Positions 26,273 through 38,998 are shown, numbered from the stretch's first letter. The stretch: 64,000 nucleotides of DNA from Panopea generosa (GCA_029582155.1 CM055899.1:83670056-83734055), one strand, 5' to 3'. Notes: generated by a model not told the origin, from the letters alone. A program made the numbers and translations.

Positions 26273-26628
26273 CTATTTATATTTCAGCCAAGGTGACATA
26301 TGTTCTTCATTATCGACACTATGATCATTTAGATTAAGTACGGTAGGGAAAGAAAAATGACAAATAACTGGAAAATGAACAGACTCGTCATTATCATCGA
26401 TTTTAAAATATACAATATATTTAAATAAATTTGTAGTGGCTGCCATATAGTCGACAACACTAGACAGATGGCCATTGAAACATGTATACCATAAATACAA
26501 CACAATTCAATTAATGATAGCCCAAAATGATTACATTCTGTATCTTTAGAAGATCTAGGCATTTTATAATCATCTTCCAGATAGGGCACATCATCGCCAA
26601 ATATGAATGATATATTATCAGTATTCAT
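26273..26628 (-). pseudogene. LINE copy 1: endonuclease fragment
   Basis: Two overlapping frames carry pieces of one apurinic-type endonuclease. The first has RSSKDTECNHFGLSLIELC, and after a frameshift the second has GHLSSVVDYMAATTNLF and VHFPVICHFSFP. The last corresponds to the usual catalytic 'SDHxP' block, here altered to VHFPV, so the key aspartate is not visible. The N-terminal half of the domain is missing. Confidence 0.7.
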
Positions 26629-26695
26629 TTATTGTAATATCACATACATGCACTGGCTAATACTTATATCATTTAAACATACTTAATCGTAGTCA

Positions 26696-26775
26696 CGTGA
26701 CAATATGATTGTCTAATCACAAGACAATACGACTGTCTAATCACGAGACAATAGGAATGTCTAACAATAAAAGCA
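26696..26775. repeat. Short tandem repeat, about three 24-bp units
   Basis: GACAATATGATTGTCTAATC recurs three times with changes. Each unit carries an inverted pair GACAAT/ATTGTC or its decayed form. Confidence 0.7.
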
Positions 26776-26997
26776 AAGGTATGTACCGAAAACTCTCAAT
26801 GTTGAAAAATGATGCATTGGTTTTAATAATACAGGTTTTAAAATGCTAATTTATTGCGTTGATGTATACAAGTTTTGTCATAGGTAACTTTACATTTATA
26901 TATAAATATTGTTTCTCTTGCGTTAATTCTAACTGATATGGATAAAATTGTTATATAGAATTAAAACTATGATCTAAGGCAATCTGCCTCAGAGATG

Positions 26998-27046
26998 CTC
27001 TTCGTCGAGATGTACTTCGTGCAGATGTACTTCGTGGATATGTACT
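26998..27046. repeat. Short tandem repeat, three 15-bp units
   Basis: CTTCGTCGAGATGTA, CTTCGTGCAGATGTA and CTTCGTGGATATGTA follow each other directly. Confidence 0.8.
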
Positions 27047-27190
27047 CCCGGGTTCAGGAGATATCGAGTACTGGACTAGCCTAACAACTTACTTTATTAT
27101 ACCAAGATACATTTCATCGAAATTACTAAGGTTTACCACGTAGCATCGTTTATATCGGGTGGTACACATAAAAACAACAAATGATTATAC

Positions 27191-27360
27191 ACATACAAGA
27201 CTGATTGTGTACCAGTCCAATACAAGAGTGATTGTGTACCAGTACAATACAAGAGTGATTGTGTACCAGTACAATACAAGAGTGATTGTGTACCAGTCCA
27301 ATACAAGAGTGATTGTGTACCAGTCCAATACAAGAGTGATTGTGTACCAGTCCAATACCA
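27191..27360. repeat. 27-bp tandem array, left copy (about 6 units)
   Basis: The unit is CAATACAAGAGTGATTGTGT plus ACCAGTC, 27 bp. Since 27 is nine codons, each frame repeats a 9-residue peptide; no function is inferred. The same unit forms a second array at 27748-27917. Confidence 0.93.
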
Positions 27361-27410
27361 ATCTGATCACCTCGGCCTTTATGCTACGCAATAGACCTCT
27401 GACATAATAA

Positions 27411-27460
27411 GGCGCCATTTTGGAAATACTTTCAGTCACATGATAAAGTAAAATGGCGCC
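27411..27460. repeat. Inverted repeat between the twin 27-bp arrays
   Basis: GGCGCCATTTT (27411-27421) and AAAATGGCGCC (27450-27460) are exact reverse complements with a 28-nt loop. Confidence 0.8.
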
Positions 27461-27747
27461 CCCCTTATGCCACCTGTTTATATACATTTACGTTGAAAAT
27501 ATAAACGTTTGTTAATCAAGACTGATATTTTAAATTTCCCTATAAATATGACCCATGTCGAGTGTATGTATAAAAAAATCGATATAACAACGCCATTTAT
27601 AATCAATTTAATGACGGATACATTTTTTGTTACTTTCACGCGAATGAACACAGACTTGTAACACAGGCGATTCGCGTTGGTGTATTCTAGAGCTATACAC
27701 GAGGTGTATTCTACGGAGGATACGGAAATACCCGATGTTTCACGATT

Positions 27748-27917
27748 GGTCCAATACAAGTAATTGTGTACCAGTACAATACAAGAGTGATTGTGTACCA
27801 GTCCAATACAAGAGTGATTGTGTACCAGTCCAATACAAGAGTGATTGTGTACCAGTACACTACAAGAGTGATTATGTACCAGTTCAATACAAGAGTGATT
27901 ATGTACCAGTCCAATGC
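27748..27917. repeat. 27-bp tandem array, right copy (about 6 units)
   Basis: Same unit and orientation as the array at 27191-27360, separated from it by about 390 bp of unrelated sequence. Its first unit is diverged (CAAGTAATTGTG). Confidence 0.93.
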
Positions 27918-28129
27918 CATAATTAACATAGGTTAATTAATAAACACTTAAATTAAATTTATATCTGTAAACATTCCGAGCATAGCTTCGCATTTCCAAA
28001 AGTATCTTAGCACGCACGTTGCAATTAAAACAAAATTATACTTCATATGTACACAAGGGCGAGAATCTTCGTCAAGCGCTACGCTAAGTAAGGTATTGGA
28101 ACGGTGTTTCAAAACTGTCGTATCAGATT

Positions 28130-31100
28130 GGGTATTTTCTTTAACCAGTATAAAACTGTACCGCCGTACATGATGGCGAAAGGAACTGCGAGATTGGGTA
28201 TTCCCGTTAACCAGTATAACACTGTACCGCCGTATAGGATGGCGACGGGGAACGGCGAGATTGGTTATTCCCGTTAACCAGTATAACACAGTATCGTCGT
28301 ATAGGATGGCGACAGGGAACGGCGATATTGGGTATTCCCGTTAACCAGTATAACACAGTATCGTCGTATAGGATGGCGACAGGGAACGGCGAGATCGGGT
28401 ATTCCCGTTAACCAGTATAACACTGTACCGCCGTATAGGATGGCGACAGGGAACGGTGAGATTTGGTATTCCCGTTAACCAGTATAAAACTGTACCGCCG
28501 TATAAGATGGCGACGGGGAACGGCGAGATTGGGTATTCCCGTTAATCAGTATTACACTGTACTGCCGTATAGGATGGCGACAGGGAATGGCGAGATTGGG
28601 TTTTCCCGTTAACCAGTATAACACTGTACGGTCGTATAGGATAGCGACAGGGAACTGCGAGATTGGGTATTCCCGTTAACCAGTATTACACTGTACCGTC
28701 GTATAGGATGGCGACAGAGAACGACGAGATTGTGTATTCCCGTTAACAAGTATAACACAGTATCGTCGTATAGGATAGCGACAGGGAACGGCGAGATTTG
28801 GTATTCCCGTTAACAAGTATAACACTGTACCGTCGTATAGGATGGCGACAGGGAACGGCGTGATTGGGTATTCCCGTTAACCAGTATTATACTATATCGT
28901 CGTATAGGATGGCAACAGGGAACTGCGAGATTTGGTATTCCCGTTAACCAGTATAACACTGGACTGTCGTATAGGATGGCGACAAAGAACGGTGATATTG
29001 GTTATTCCCGTTAACCAGTATAACACTGTACCGCCGTATAGGATGGCAACAGGGAACGGCGAGATTGGGTATTCCAGTTAACCAGTATTATACTGTACCG
29101 TCATATAGGATGGCGACAGGGAACTGCAAGATTTGATATTCCCGTTAACCAGTATTACACTGTGCTGCCGTATAGGATGTCGACAGGGAACAGCAAGATT
29201 GGGTATTCCCGTTAACCAGTATAACACTGTACCGTTGTATAGGATGGCGACCGAGAACGGTGGGATTGGTTATTCCAGTTAACCAGTATAACACTGTACC
29301 GCCGTATAGGATGGCGACAGGGAACGGCAAGATTGAGTATTCCTATTAACCAGTATAACACTGTACCGTCGTATAGGATGGCCACAGAGAATGGCGAGAT
29401 TGGGTATTCCCGTTAACCAGTATAACACTGTACCGTCGTATAGGATGGTGACAGGGAACGGCGAGATTTGGTATTCCCGTTAACCAGTATAGCACTGTAC
29501 CGCCGTATAGGATGGCGACAGGGCACGGTGAGATTGGGTATTCCCGTTAACCAGTATTACACTGTACCGCCGTATAGGATGGCGACGGGGAACGGCGAGA
29601 TTGGGTATTTCCGTTAACAAGTATAACACTGTACCGCCGTATAGAATGGCGACAGGGAACGGCGTGATTGGGTATTCCCGTTAACCAGTATTCGTCGTAT
29701 AGGATGGCGACAGGGAACTGCGAGATTTGATATTCCCGTTAACCAGTATTACACTGTACTGCCGTATAGAATGTAGAAAGGGAACGGCGAGATTGGGTTT
29801 TCCCGTTAACCAGTATAGCACTGTACCGTCGTATAGGATGGCGACAGAGAACGGTGAGATTGGGTATTCCCGTTAACCAGTATAACACTGTACCGCCGTA
29901 TAGGATGGCGACAGGGAACAGCGAGATTTGGTAACCCGTTAAGTAGTATAACACTGTATCGTTGTATAGGATGGCGACAGAAAACGGCGAGATGGGTATT
30001 CCCGTTAACCAGTAAAACACTGTATCGTCGTATAGGATGGCGGCACGAAACGGCAAGATTTGGTATTCCCGTTAACCAGTATAAAACTGTACCGCCGTAT
30101 AGGATGGCGACAGGGCACGGTGAGATTGGGTGTTCCCGTTAATCAGTATTACACTGTACCGTCGTATAGGATGGCGACAGGGAACGGCGTGATTGGGTAT
30201 TCCCGTTAACCAGTATTATACTGTACCGTCGTATAAGATGGCGACAGGGAACTGCGAGATTTGGTATTCCCGTTAACCGGTATTACACTGTACTGTCGTA
30301 TAGGATGGCGACAGGGAACGGCGATATTGGGTATTCCCGTTAACCAGTATAACACTGTACTGTCGTATAGGATGGTGACAGGGAACGGCGAGATTTGGTT
30401 TTCCCGTTAACCAGTATCACACTGTACCGCCGTATAGGATGGCGACAGGGCACCATGATATTGGGTATTCCCGTTAACCAGTATTACACTGTACCGCCGT
30501 ATAGGATGGCGACGGGGAATGGCGAGATTGGGTATTTCCATTAACCAGTATAACACTGTACCGCCGTATAGGATGGCGACAGGGAACGACGTGATTGGGT
30601 ATTCCCGTTAACCAGTATTATACTGTACCGTCGTATAGGATGGCGAAAGGGAACTGCGAGATTTGGTTTCCCGTTAACCAGTATTACACTGTACTGCCGT
30701 ATAGGATGTAGACAGGGAACGGCGAGATTGGGTATTCCCGTTAACCAGTATAACACTGTACCGTCGTATAGGATGTCGACAGAGAACGGTGAGATTGGGT
30801 ATTCCCGTTAACCAGTATAACACTGTACCGCCGTATAGGATGGCGACAGGGAACGGCGAGATTTGGTAACCCGTTAGATAGTACAACACTGTACCGTCGT
30901 ATAGGATGGCGACAGAGAACGGCGAGATTGGGTATTCCCGTTAACCAGTAAAACACTGTATTGTCGTATTGGATGGCTACACGGACAGCGAGATTTGGTA
31001 TTCCCGTTAACCAGTATAACACTGTACCGCCGTATAGGATGGCGACAGGGCACGGTGAGATTGGGTATTCCCGTTAACCAGTATAACACTCTACCGCCGT

Positions 31101-31945
31101 ATAGGATGGCGACAGTGAACGGCGTGATTGGGTATTCCCGTTAACCAGTATTACACTGTACCGTCGTATAGGATGGCAACAGGGAACGGCGAGATTTGGT
31201 ATTCCCGTTAACCAGTATTATACTGTACCGTCGTATAGGATGGCGACAGGGTACTGCAAGATTTGGTATTCCCGTTAACCAGTATAACACTGTACTGCCG
31301 TATAGGATGTCGACAGGGAACGGCGAGATTGGGTATTCTCGTTAACCAGTATAACACTGTACCGCCGTATAGGATGGCGACAGGGAACGGCGTGATTGGG
31401 TATTCCCGTTAACCAGTATAACACTGTACCGCCGTATAGGATGGCGAAAGGGAACTTCGAGATTGGGTATTCCCGTTAACCAGTATAACACTGTACCGTC
31501 GTATAGGATGGCGACAGGGAACGGCGAGATTTGGTATTCCCGTTAACCAGTATTACACTGTACTGCCGTATAGGATGTCGACAGGGAACGGTGAGATTGG
31601 GTATTCTCGTTAACCAGTATAACACTGTACCATCGTATAGGATGGCGACAGGGCATGGCAAGATTGGGTATTCTCGTTAATCAGTATAACACTGTACCGC
31701 CGTATATGGTGGCGAAAGGGAACTGCGAGATTGGGTATTCCCGTTAACCAGTATTACACTGTACCGCCGTATAGGATGGCGACAGGGAACGGCGAGATTG
31801 GGTATTCCCGTAAATCAGTATAACACTACTGTCAAATAGGTTGGCGACAAGGAACGGCGAGATTGTGTATTCCCGTTTACCAGTATTACACTGTACCGTC
31901 GTATAGAATGACGACAGGGCACAACGACATTGAGTGTTGCCGTTA
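28130..31945. repeat. 67-bp tandem satellite array (about 57 copies)
   Basis: The monomer is GGGTATTCCCGTTAACCAGT, ATAACACTGTACCGCCGTAT, AGGATGGCGACAGGGAACGG and CGAGATT, 67 bp (28199 to 28266 counted). It is GC-richer than its surroundings. Variant sites include CCGCC versus CCGTC and GGGAACGG versus GGGAACTG. A 14-monomer block repeats at an offset of about 936 bp: the odd unit GATTTGGTAACCCGTTA at 29925 recurs at 30860, and CGAGATTTG plus a GTAGA variant at 29721 recurs at 30657. Minus-strand frames of 60-105 codons are repeat translations only. Confidence 0.96.
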
Positions 31946-33373
31946 ACCAAGATAAGGCTTTCAAGTTGCGTCTTTTGTCTCTTCCTCTCTTTGTATTGTA
32001 TTAATTATAATTATTCTGTATAATTGCTGTGGTCTTGTTGTGGTTATTGCGTTCTTTGAATGGTACATATGTAGGTTCTTGTTTTTGTTTCAATATTTGG
32101 ATGACTACTTCAGTTGTATATAATTCACTCTTTCTAGTTCCTTAAATCCTCATTACAACAAAGTGATCAATCTGCAACTGTCACATTGACATACCTGATT
32201 CGAGCTCTTACCTGGATATAAGATAAAACAATAAAACTCTTAATGCAGTCTAATTCGAAATGACAAGTAATACTTTAACTGAGAAATATTGATATGATAA
32301 TGACAACATTACAGCAAATAAGGAAACATATGTAGACATTCACTCTGTAATACGGCATACGTAAATACGTGACAAACAGATGGGAAACAACAAAAGTGTA
32401 GACATATTAATGAAAATAAAAACGATATTCAGTAGTACATGTAAGACAGCATTGAATGCTGGTTACATACATACGTATAACTGATATAGACTGGTTAATC
32501 AGACTCATCCTGCTGTATATACATAATTATTTAACTTACACATTTCTTACAAAATCTTATACTCTCAAAGTTCGCATTTTATATTTCTTTCATACACTCT
32601 TACAAGGCAATTGAGTGTAGCATCATTATCTAAAATGAGGTAGCAATATCCATTTAGAAGCCAATTTCCTTCTGAAAGACTTCTAGGATACATTTTCTCC
32701 GTTTGTCTAGACGTTATTGTATTTTAATGTCAATGTTTAACTGTAAATACAGCTGCTGCATCAACAGTCTTACGTTGAACCTCTTGAACTTGAGTTCAAT
32801 AAATAAAATACAAGACGTTGTGACGATTAGATACGTCGCCACAGTGTAAATAACCAGAGGTCCAATAGGGCACTCCCACTTTACTGTTCATACCACCCCA
32901 ATCTGATAAACTCAAGAAACAGTTTGAGATTTCATCATCAGAAACATTCGTGATCAGTTTTGATATAATTTGAAAGTCTAATGATGTTATCTGGGAGGAA
33001 GATATGTTTTTTGATCTTGAATTTGGCACACTTGACATCAAATCAGTAAAATGTTCTATCCAATTAATGAGTATATCAACCAAATCCTATTAAAACGTTT
33101 GAAAGGAGACTAGAGTTTTTCGGCATTTTTTTTATATCAATAGTGACATTGACAGTGACCACATTTACTTATTCCCAAGCTCCCCTTACATATTTAAAAC
33201 CTATACACAAAATTTGGTCAAAATATCCCAAACGAAAAGTTATTGAGTGTAAACACGTTTTATATTTTTAGTAACAAAGCCAACTTAAGAGTGTTATTTA
33301 CAGAATATTGCATCAACATATCTTAAAGTTAACTACATTGATCAAGTGATAGCGCTTTTATTCTCTCCACCCT
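31946..33373. other. Mostly unique DNA with a possible coding relic
   Basis: No intact gene is seen. A 95-codon minus frame at 33083-32796 starts ILINWIEHFTDLMSSVPN, which faintly resembles the linker upstream of LINE reverse transcriptases. It is too short to assign. Positions 33150-33290, with GTGACATTGACAGTGACC and AATTTGGTCAAAATATC, resemble interspersed repeats I recall from bivalves. Confidence 0.35.
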
Positions 33374-33396
33374 CCCCCCCCCCCCCCCCCCCCCCC
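33374..33396. repeat. Homopolymer tract C23
   Basis: Twenty-three consecutive C residues flanked by other C-rich text (ACCATCACCCCCACCCC). The minus strand is a G-run able to form G-quadruplexes. Length is prone to sequencing error. Confidence 0.9.
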
Positions 33397-33524
33397 ACCA
33401 TCACCCCCACCCCTAATCACCCAAGAATCCAAGGGAAATAACTTAATAACAGAACGTAACAGGTGGTATAAACAATTATTAGTTTAAAATCATGCTGATA
33501 TATACTTTGACTAAGTTCACTCAT

Positions 33525-33900
33525 TCAAGGGCGCGTAACTCTATCTATTCCGGCCCAATGTATCCTGTGCTTTGGTGGCCAGAAACATGCTGACCATGTT
33601 TATGTATAACGAAATGAAAGCTAAATATATATGATATAGGGCTTGCAAGGCAAATCTCATGATTTTTCAATCTAGCAATGGCCGTAGTTCCGTTTCGCCT
33701 GATTCTGTCTTAAAAAACGTGTCCAACATTTTATGGGTCAATAAGATTCTGACTAAATTTGATGACGATCCGATGGAAACGTAAAAGTGTCGCATTGTTA
33801 ACAAAAATGCCGATGAAATTGAGATGTGATAAAATCTTCAAGGGACATAAATCAGCATGTTTTCCGCCAATCAAGGGACATAATTATGTCCATTTGGTTC
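33525..33900. repeat. Possible dispersed molluscan repeat
   Basis: The sequence from AAGGGCGCGTAACTCTATC through ATATAGGGCTTGCAAGG and two AAGGGACATAA motifs resembles dispersed 'aagggc..aactct' repeats I recall from bivalve genomes. No terminal structure or coding is seen. The assignment rests on memory only. Confidence 0.3.
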
Positions 33901-33958
33901 GATATAGCTGGTCCGATACTCGTTAGACGGATATAAATATCCTAACCAGGCTTCTGTT

Positions 33959-34101
33959 GCAAAACATTTTATTTAAATACTTATAAGTTATATCTAGTTG
34001 TTTATCTTTTATATGATAAATATCAACGAAACCATGTGCAGTTTTGCCAGAACTAGTCTAAAGTCATGGTCACCTGGCTGCTTTTCTTACTTTTAAGTTT
34101 T
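33959..34101 (+). repeat. Dispersed repeat, copy A
   Basis: Shares an ordered series of blocks with 60087-60260: GGCTTCTGTT, AACATTTTA, CATCTTTTATAT (here TTATCTTTTATAT), GAAACCAT, AGTTTT, AGTCTA and TCACCT. By eye identity is roughly two-thirds. The pair defines an old interspersed element of unknown class. Confidence 0.55.
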
Positions 34102-36202
34102 TAGTATATGTGTATGCTGGTGAATCAGGACTCAGATCAGAAGTGTCGGTGCTTCAGAACTTCAGAAGGATGACTTACATCGGACGCCGAACGGTGGAAT
34201 GACCGACGACTAACACATAAATATAACATTATCCCTTCTGGTGTTAGAACAGTAGGGCCTTAAACAAGTCTAAAGTCGATAAAAGCTTCTTGTTAAACGA
34301 TACCAAGGTCGGTATCATAATCGTCAAGTTGCAAGTAATTCTCTAATAAGTTGTAATAGTCCATTTGATATCTGAGAATTAGAATTTTAAGTTTGTTTTG
34401 AAAAAAAAACTGATATATATATATATAACATACGTATATAATAACTATTCAATAATCAATCACATGTGTATTATGTCCTGGTAATGCTTACATATACACA
34501 GAATTATTACAAGGAAACTATGACAATGGGTATTCACACGTACACTTGTGGGGAAAAGTATTCAATTTGTGTAATATGACATCTGGTCTGTAACAACAAT
34601 ATAGAATAAATGTTACATAGGCGGCTCAAGAATTGTCAGCAAGGAGAGGTCCCGAATGCAGATACCGTTAATTTAGACGGTAGTCCCGGGGGACTACATA
34701 TTTAAAATATGTTTTAAAATTTATAATTTTTTATATATTCAGAAAATGTCAACAACACCATTCCCTTTCTAATTTCACCATAATTTTGAAAAAATATACA
34801 TTTTTGCCATACTAACACAAATTAATATTAAAGTATGATAATTTTAATGCAGCATACAGGTATCTTGGTGACGCAATAAACCATAATCAAACAAAAGTAT
34901 GTTAGGTGTAAGTAACTATGTAGCTAACATTTGGGCTTATGTCATCTGGAAGTACTCGGTTTCGATGAGGAGTACCTCAAATCAACGTGTGTTAGAAGCA
35001 GAGAAATCCAATTAGGATAAGTCGGTTAGTTGTTTGGCAACTGTCAGCTGGCTTGTATGTAGTGTTTATGTTAAAAGTTTCTTTCCCTGTATGTAATAAA
35101 AACGTTCATCCCACATGCCATTTGATTTAGTCGTGTGTATCGCTGAACTTTATCCCAGACATTTAAATGATAAAAAGCTTCTAACGCAATAAAAATACGC
35201 AATATTTCAAAGTAAGCTAAACTTGCCAATATGTGTACAGTTATGATATAAATTATTTTATACATATAATCTTTATGATTTACGTAATATATTGGGTTTT
35301 AATTCAATCTCAAAAAACATATTAAAACTACAATAATTATCTAATCTCCGCCCGGTCAGTGTCCGTGCTGATTGATATACGACATTTCGCCTCATTGTCA
35401 TTTGTCTCTTATACTACTGTGATAAAAGTAACGGTAAGGTCTCATTACACAGTTACATTTTGTTTTTGTTCTACATAAATAAATCTAGGATTTCCACGAT
35501 TATAAAATAATTCCACATAGATTGCTATAAAGAATTTTTGTCATAGCATGAATATATACCCACATAAAAATGCCCAATAACTGGTAGAATGACCTTGGCT
35601 TAGTTTTTTTAAAAGAGGATGCTGCGTCATTCTGAGATTTTTGGAAAAAAGATGTCCTCAAATGCTTATGAATACATGCTTATGTTAAACTCCTATAAAC
35701 GTCACTTTTTTAACACAAGTGATGTCTTATTGCAGTATATGATATACCATCTCTTGCTCTACTCATTTGCAGCAAGAAATCACAATCGCTATGAACCATT
35801 TGGAAAAAAATTTAAAACCAAATTTTATAGGACTTTTTTTTAAAGCGTAAGAAACATGTTACCGTGAGAAAAAGGGGCGTAACTGTGTATAGAGCCGTAA
35901 CTTGCGGAGAAGGATGTGCTCGATTACTTATTTACCTCGGATAAAGTGGTAAGGTAAATTGATCGTTGGTTATCCTTCGATGGCATCAAGATGGCGCTAA
36001 ATATTCAAACAAAGCTTTTCTATTTATAGAAGCACTAACCGGAAGTACATTTACAAGCACGGTTAGACATCGGATCATTGACTCTTTCATTCGCTATTTT
36101 CATAATATATATCAACAGAGACTGTTGGTTCTGTAACGTGTTATGTGTTTGGTTGGTTTCTATTCGACAGCCTACCATCTCTTTTTTCTCTTTAATTATG
36201 CA
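34102..36202. other. AT-rich DNA with no recognised gene
   Basis: Short AT repeats occur near 34410. A near-perfect palindrome TAGTCCCGGGGGACTA lies at 34681-34696. Open frames of 64-74 codons (35071-35265 minus, 35619-35843 plus) have low complexity and no recognisable motif. Confidence 0.45.
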
Positions 36203-36258
36203 ACGACCGCTTGATACCTGCCCATGTCAAACGACCGCTTGATACCTGCCCATGTCAA
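36203..36258. repeat. Exact 28-bp tandem duplication
   Basis: ACGACCGCTTGATACCTGCC followed by CATGTCAA occurs twice without a gap and without mismatch. Confidence 0.95.
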
Positions 36259-36421
36259 GGTTTTGTCTCTGTTACTTTATTGTTGAGTTTCGTTACTGAC
36301 TGACCCAAGGCGGTGACTCCTGCTGTCATCACGTCTGTATATTTGTATTGTTCTGATGCGTTTGATGATATTAGTTCTGCTAGGATGGGTTAAACTCTGT
36401 TGTTCGTATAAAATGTTACTT

Positions 36422-37143
36422 TTACTACTTATATTGCTTAATTGTATGCAGATATACACAAACCTAGTGGCTTTAATATGTCGGTAATTGAATAAAATGT
36501 TATTCTTATTATCTAAATATGATTTAAACTTAAATTGGTTTTTTGGACATATTGTCATATTTGCATAACTTATCTTAAATATCATCCAATCATGAGGAAA
36601 TGGCTAGTTTTGTTATTAAAATGTGTTTTTAGATTATTTAATTCAGGTTGGTCAACTTTCTGATTCCTGTTTGTACCTAACCTATTTATTGACATTGAGT
36701 TACACTGATAAAAAAATGCCATTGATTCATCGTTTATTATTGTTTCCACCAATATTACTACTTATATTGCTTAATTGTATGCAGATATACACAAACCTAG
36801 TGGCTTTAATATGTCGGTAATTGAATAAAATGTTATTCTTATTATCTAAATATGATTTAAACTTAAATTGGTTTTTTGGACATATTGTCGACATTGTTTA
36901 TTTGCGAATTTTTTAAAGATTAACACTTTTATTGAATATTTAAGTATTTGCATAACTTATCTTAAATATCATCCAATCATGAGGAAATGGCTAGTTTTGT
37001 TATTAAAATGTGTTTTTAGATTATTTAATTCATGTTGGTCATCTTTCTGATTCCTGTTTGTACCTAACCTATTTATTGACATTGAGTTACACTGATAAAA
37101 AATGCCATTGATTCATCGTTTATTATTGTTTTCATCAATATTA
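36422..37143. repeat. Recent tandem duplication of 333 bp
   Basis: TTACTACTTATATTGCTTAA at 36422 recurs at 36755, and the following sequence is nearly identical through about 37143. The second copy has about 56 extra bases after GACATATTGTC (including TTTATTTGCGAATTTTTTAA), or the first copy lost them. The few other differences (CAGGTTGGTCAAC versus CATGTTGGTCATC) imply a recent event. Short frames inside are shared by chance. Confidence 0.9.
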
Positions 37144-37735
37144 AATGGTAACTGATAACAGAACTCTTATATATTCATCAACCACTGCAATATCATAATA
37201 TCCAGCGGTTGCACACCAAGTATACAAGACGTAGAGGTAATACATGCAATATTTTAAATTTATATTTTCTATGGTTATCAGTAAAACAACTGTATCAAAA
37301 CATATGACATGACATATATATTCATATACATGCATTAAATAATTATTTATTGATTGCTATATTAATTGATTGCACGCGCTACTTAGAGAACAAATTAACT
37401 ATACCAATATATTAAGCCAGCTTAATTGGCTACTCAATTAATTAACGAGGATCCCTAGGCAGGTTTATCTACGACATAATTTCTCAACCCAATTCAACTA
37501 ATGACTTTGATGATAACAGACGACAACTATAACCAATCAAATATTGGTATGTGAAATATGGTCAGTAGAGAGCCATGGGAAAATCAAAAATAGTAAACAA
37601 CCTTATTTAGAAATAAACTAAGTGTATATACAGCCAATGGCGAGAGTTCGCTAGACGACTTATTCCATACAAATGTCTAGCGCTTTTTTTATCAATGTGT
37701 GATTTTGTGACAGTTAAATGATTCTTAAATGACAA
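37144..37735. other. AT-rich spacer
   Basis: No gene or RNA recognised. The last 100 bases grade into decayed units of the next satellite. Confidence 0.5.
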
Positions 37736-38544
37736 AGTAATACAATGGGAACCAAAGGCCATTCGGACACGGAGAAACCTCAACACAAATAATATATGAT
37801 AAAGCAATACACTAGAAACCTTACTAATAGGTTATTCGGTCACGATGAAATCTCAACACACATACTATATGATAAAGTAGTACACTGGAAATATTAGGTC
37901 ACTCAGCCACGGAGAAATCACAATGCAAATACTATATGATAAAGTAATACACTGGAAACCTTAGGTCACTTGGCCACGGAGAAATCTCAACACAAATACT
38001 ATATGATAAAGTAATACACTGGAAAGATTAGGTCACTCAGCCACGGAGAAATCACAATGCAAATACTATATGATAAAGTAATACACTGCAAACCTTAGGT
38101 CACTTGGCCACGGAGAAATCTCAACACAAATACTATATGATAAAGTAATACACTTGAAACCTTAGGTCTCTCGGCCAACGAGAAATCTTAACCCAAATTC
38201 TATATGATAAAGTAATACACTGGAAACCTTAGGTCACTCGGCCAACGAGAAATCTCAACACAAATACTATATGATAATGTAATACAATGGAAACATTAGG
38301 ACACTCGGCCAACGAGAAATCTCAACACAAATACTACTAGTATATGATAAAGTAATATACTGGAAACCTTAGGTCAATCGGTCAAGGAAAAATCTCAGTG
38401 CAAATAAAATAAGATAAAGCAATACACTGAAAACCTTAGGTCACTCGGCCTCTGAAAAATCTCAACACAAATGATATATGATAAAGTAAAACACTAGAAA
38501 CATTAGGACACTCGGCCAAGGAGAAATCTCTATACAAATACTAC
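37736..38544. repeat. Second 67-bp satellite, left block (about 12 copies)
   Basis: The monomer is GAAATCTCAACACAAATACT, ATATGATAAAGTAATACACT, GGAAACCTTAGGTCACTCGG and CCACGGA, 67 bp (37981 to 38048). It is unrelated by eye to the 67-bp satellite at 28-32 kb despite equal length. The array stops abruptly at ATACTAC before GTCTCAC and resumes at 41051. Confidence 0.95.
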
Positions 38545-38998
38545 GTCTCACACACCAATTAATTTTGTACTGTTCTACATATAGAGACATGCACTTCTGG
38601 AACACTGGATACATTACCAATGGTTCTAAAAGTGCCTTATTCCCATAGATAGTCCTCTGTTGGTCCAAATATGCAGAAAAAAACATGAGGTTGACCAGGT
38701 TGCTTTTTCACAATTTCGATGGTTTGATGGCACCCCTTCATTTTTGACAATTCTGCCCATTAGTTGCAGGTATCACTACGCATCTTTAAACTGTTATAGC
38801 ATCATCAAACAGTTCCCAGGGTCACCCAAACTTTGCAGAAATCATGAAAATGTTCCAATGTTCCCATATGCACAAAGAAATATGACATTTTATGCATTTT
38901 TAAAAAACAAAATTACCCAACCGCTTTACACAGCTCTAATTTCTTGGGCGTAATAATCTTGCTACCGTCATGTAAGGGAGGTAATTGTTCAGTGAGAC
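38545..38998. repeat. 454-bp direct repeat A
   Basis: Begins GTCTCACACACCAATTAATT and ends TTCAGTGAGAC. Compared with A' there are about eleven small differences, for example CCAATGGTTC versus CCAATGTTTC and GAAAAAAACATGAGG versus GAAAAAACATGGGG. Confidence 0.93.

Larger units (their letters stand above)
23640..26645 (-). mobile_element. Degraded, 5'-truncated LINE (non-LTR retrotransposon), copy 1
   Basis: Minus-strand reading gives, in order, the end of an AP-type endonuclease (26628-26273), a linker (26182-25943), reverse transcriptase (25918-24903) and a C-terminal region (24261-23788). The frame is broken many times. The 5' end falls inside the endonuclease near 26645, as expected of incomplete target-primed reverse transcription. 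The 3' end after the last stop (23788) is not marked by a clear tail. The overall protein resembles LINE copy 2 at 55-60 kb, especially the C-terminal arginine- and histidine-rich block, so the two probably belong to related families; the clade is not assigned. Confidence 0.85.

Noticed and set aside
1-31945. CRISPR-like appearance of the tandem arrays
   Set aside because: The units are contiguous with no variable spacers of defined length, and the surroundings are eukaryotic, with LINEs and SINEs.
27948-31950. Minus-strand frames of 60-105 codons in the 67-bp array
   Set aside because: They are translations of the satellite in shifting frames, with no recognisable domain.
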